Assembly: GCA_003250235.1 (NCBI GenBank)
Contig: QKGY01000452.1
Span: forward strand, 1 to 6,564
Direction of reading: 5' to 3'
Origin: Desulfuromonadaceae bacterium
GTDB lineage: Bacteria; Desulfobacterota; Desulfuromonadia; Desulfuromonadales; SZUA-540
DNA length: 6,564 nt
Numbering within the stretch: the stretch's first letter is position 1; each line of letters opens with the position of its first letter. This document shows positions 6,368 through 6,564 of this stretch, piece by piece. Made by a program: the position numbers and the translations under genes. A model generated the notes under the pieces. That model did not search any database, was not told where the DNA came from, and was given only the letters and a program-made list of their open reading frames with translations.

Positions 6368-6564
6368 ATGCATTTGCGTTCATTCTGGATAGGACTTTTG
6401 GCTCTGATGTTTTTGCCCATGGCGGTCGTGGGTGCCGAACGTAAATCCGAGGTTTCCCTGACGCTTTATACCGGTGGCTATTTCCCCGATGGAGATCGTC
6501 ATTTGGACGATTCTTTGGTCTATGGAGCCCGCCTGGGATATGCCTTCGTTGGCTCCGGTCTGGC
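6368..6564 (+). CDS. Exported outer-membrane beta-barrel protein (partial, N-terminus only)
   Basis: The gene opens at ATG 6368 with GGGA about nine bases upstream and runs off the right edge after 65 codons. The product begins with a signal peptide (MHLRSFWIGLLALMFLPMAVVGA, with likely cleavage after VGA). The mature start alternates polar and aromatic residues: VSLTLYTGGYFPDGD, then HLDDSLVYGARLGYAFVGSGL. This resembles the first strands of OmpA-type or porin-like beta-barrels, in particular the GGY...F and YGARLGYAF strand patterns. It follows the cytochrome on the same strand but beyond a terminator, so it is a separate transcription unit. A partner role in outer-membrane electron transfer is possible but is inferred from position only. 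The C-terminal part, including any OmpA peptidoglycan-binding domain, is not visible. Confidence 0.72.
   Translation, partial: MHLRSFWIGLLALMFLPMAVVGAERKSEVSLTLYTGGYFPDGDRHLDDSLVYGARLGYAFVGSGL

Noticed and set aside
2998..6420. A 1140-residue open frame on the minus strand opposite the cytochrome.
   Set aside because: It is a shadow produced by GC-biased codon use of the real gene. Its translation is low-complexity His/Val/Gly/Arg-rich with no recognisable domain, and it runs across the terminator.

Overview
The window looks like chromosomal DNA of a Desulfuromonadales-type (Geobacter/Desulfuromonas/Pelobacter-like) metal- or electrode-respiring bacterium. This rests on three things: a very large exported multiheme c-type cytochrome with C-terminal PKD-like domains, a NarL-type two-component pair with a cysteine-rich PAS domain, and a neighbouring outer-membrane beta-barrel gene. 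The genus is an inference; no rRNA or housekeeping marker is present.

Layout. On the minus strand, a soluble PAS-PAS histidine kinase (319-1758) is followed 19 bases later by a NarL/FixJ response regulator (from 299, running off the left edge). These form one operon reading leftwards. An AT-rich intergenic stretch of about 570 bases (1759-2328) holds several inverted repeats, a sequence resembling an insertion-sequence end, and a leader hairpin, but no convincing gene. On the plus strand comes the cytochrome gene (2329-6135), then a rho-independent terminator (6211-6240), then a regulatory-looking segment with two tandem inverted repeats. The window ends in the start of an exported outer-membrane beta-barrel protein (6368 to the right edge).

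The main point is that the cytochrome frame is interrupted once, by TGA at 2698-2700, and continues in the same frame for another 1144 codons. The upstream part carries the only signal peptide and the first CXXCH heme site. The downstream part has seven more heme sites but no signal peptide and no ribosome binding site. Immediately after the TGA lies a hairpin with a six-base-pair perfect upper stem and an AGGU loop. Its loop begins 16 bases after the TGA, as expected for a bacterial SECIS element. The best reading is one 1268-residue octaheme selenoprotein with selenocysteine at residue 124, which a routine gene caller would report as a truncated gene plus a leaderless cytochrome, or as a pseudogene.

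How the genes may work together (inference): the cytosolic kinase senses a redox or ligand signal and its regulator controls nearby respiratory genes. The cytochrome is exported, loaded with heme in the periplasm and probably placed at the cell surface, where its PKD-like domains could mediate contact. The beta-barrel protein may be a partner in the outer membrane. Direct regulation of the cytochrome by the kinase/regulator pair is not shown by the sequence.
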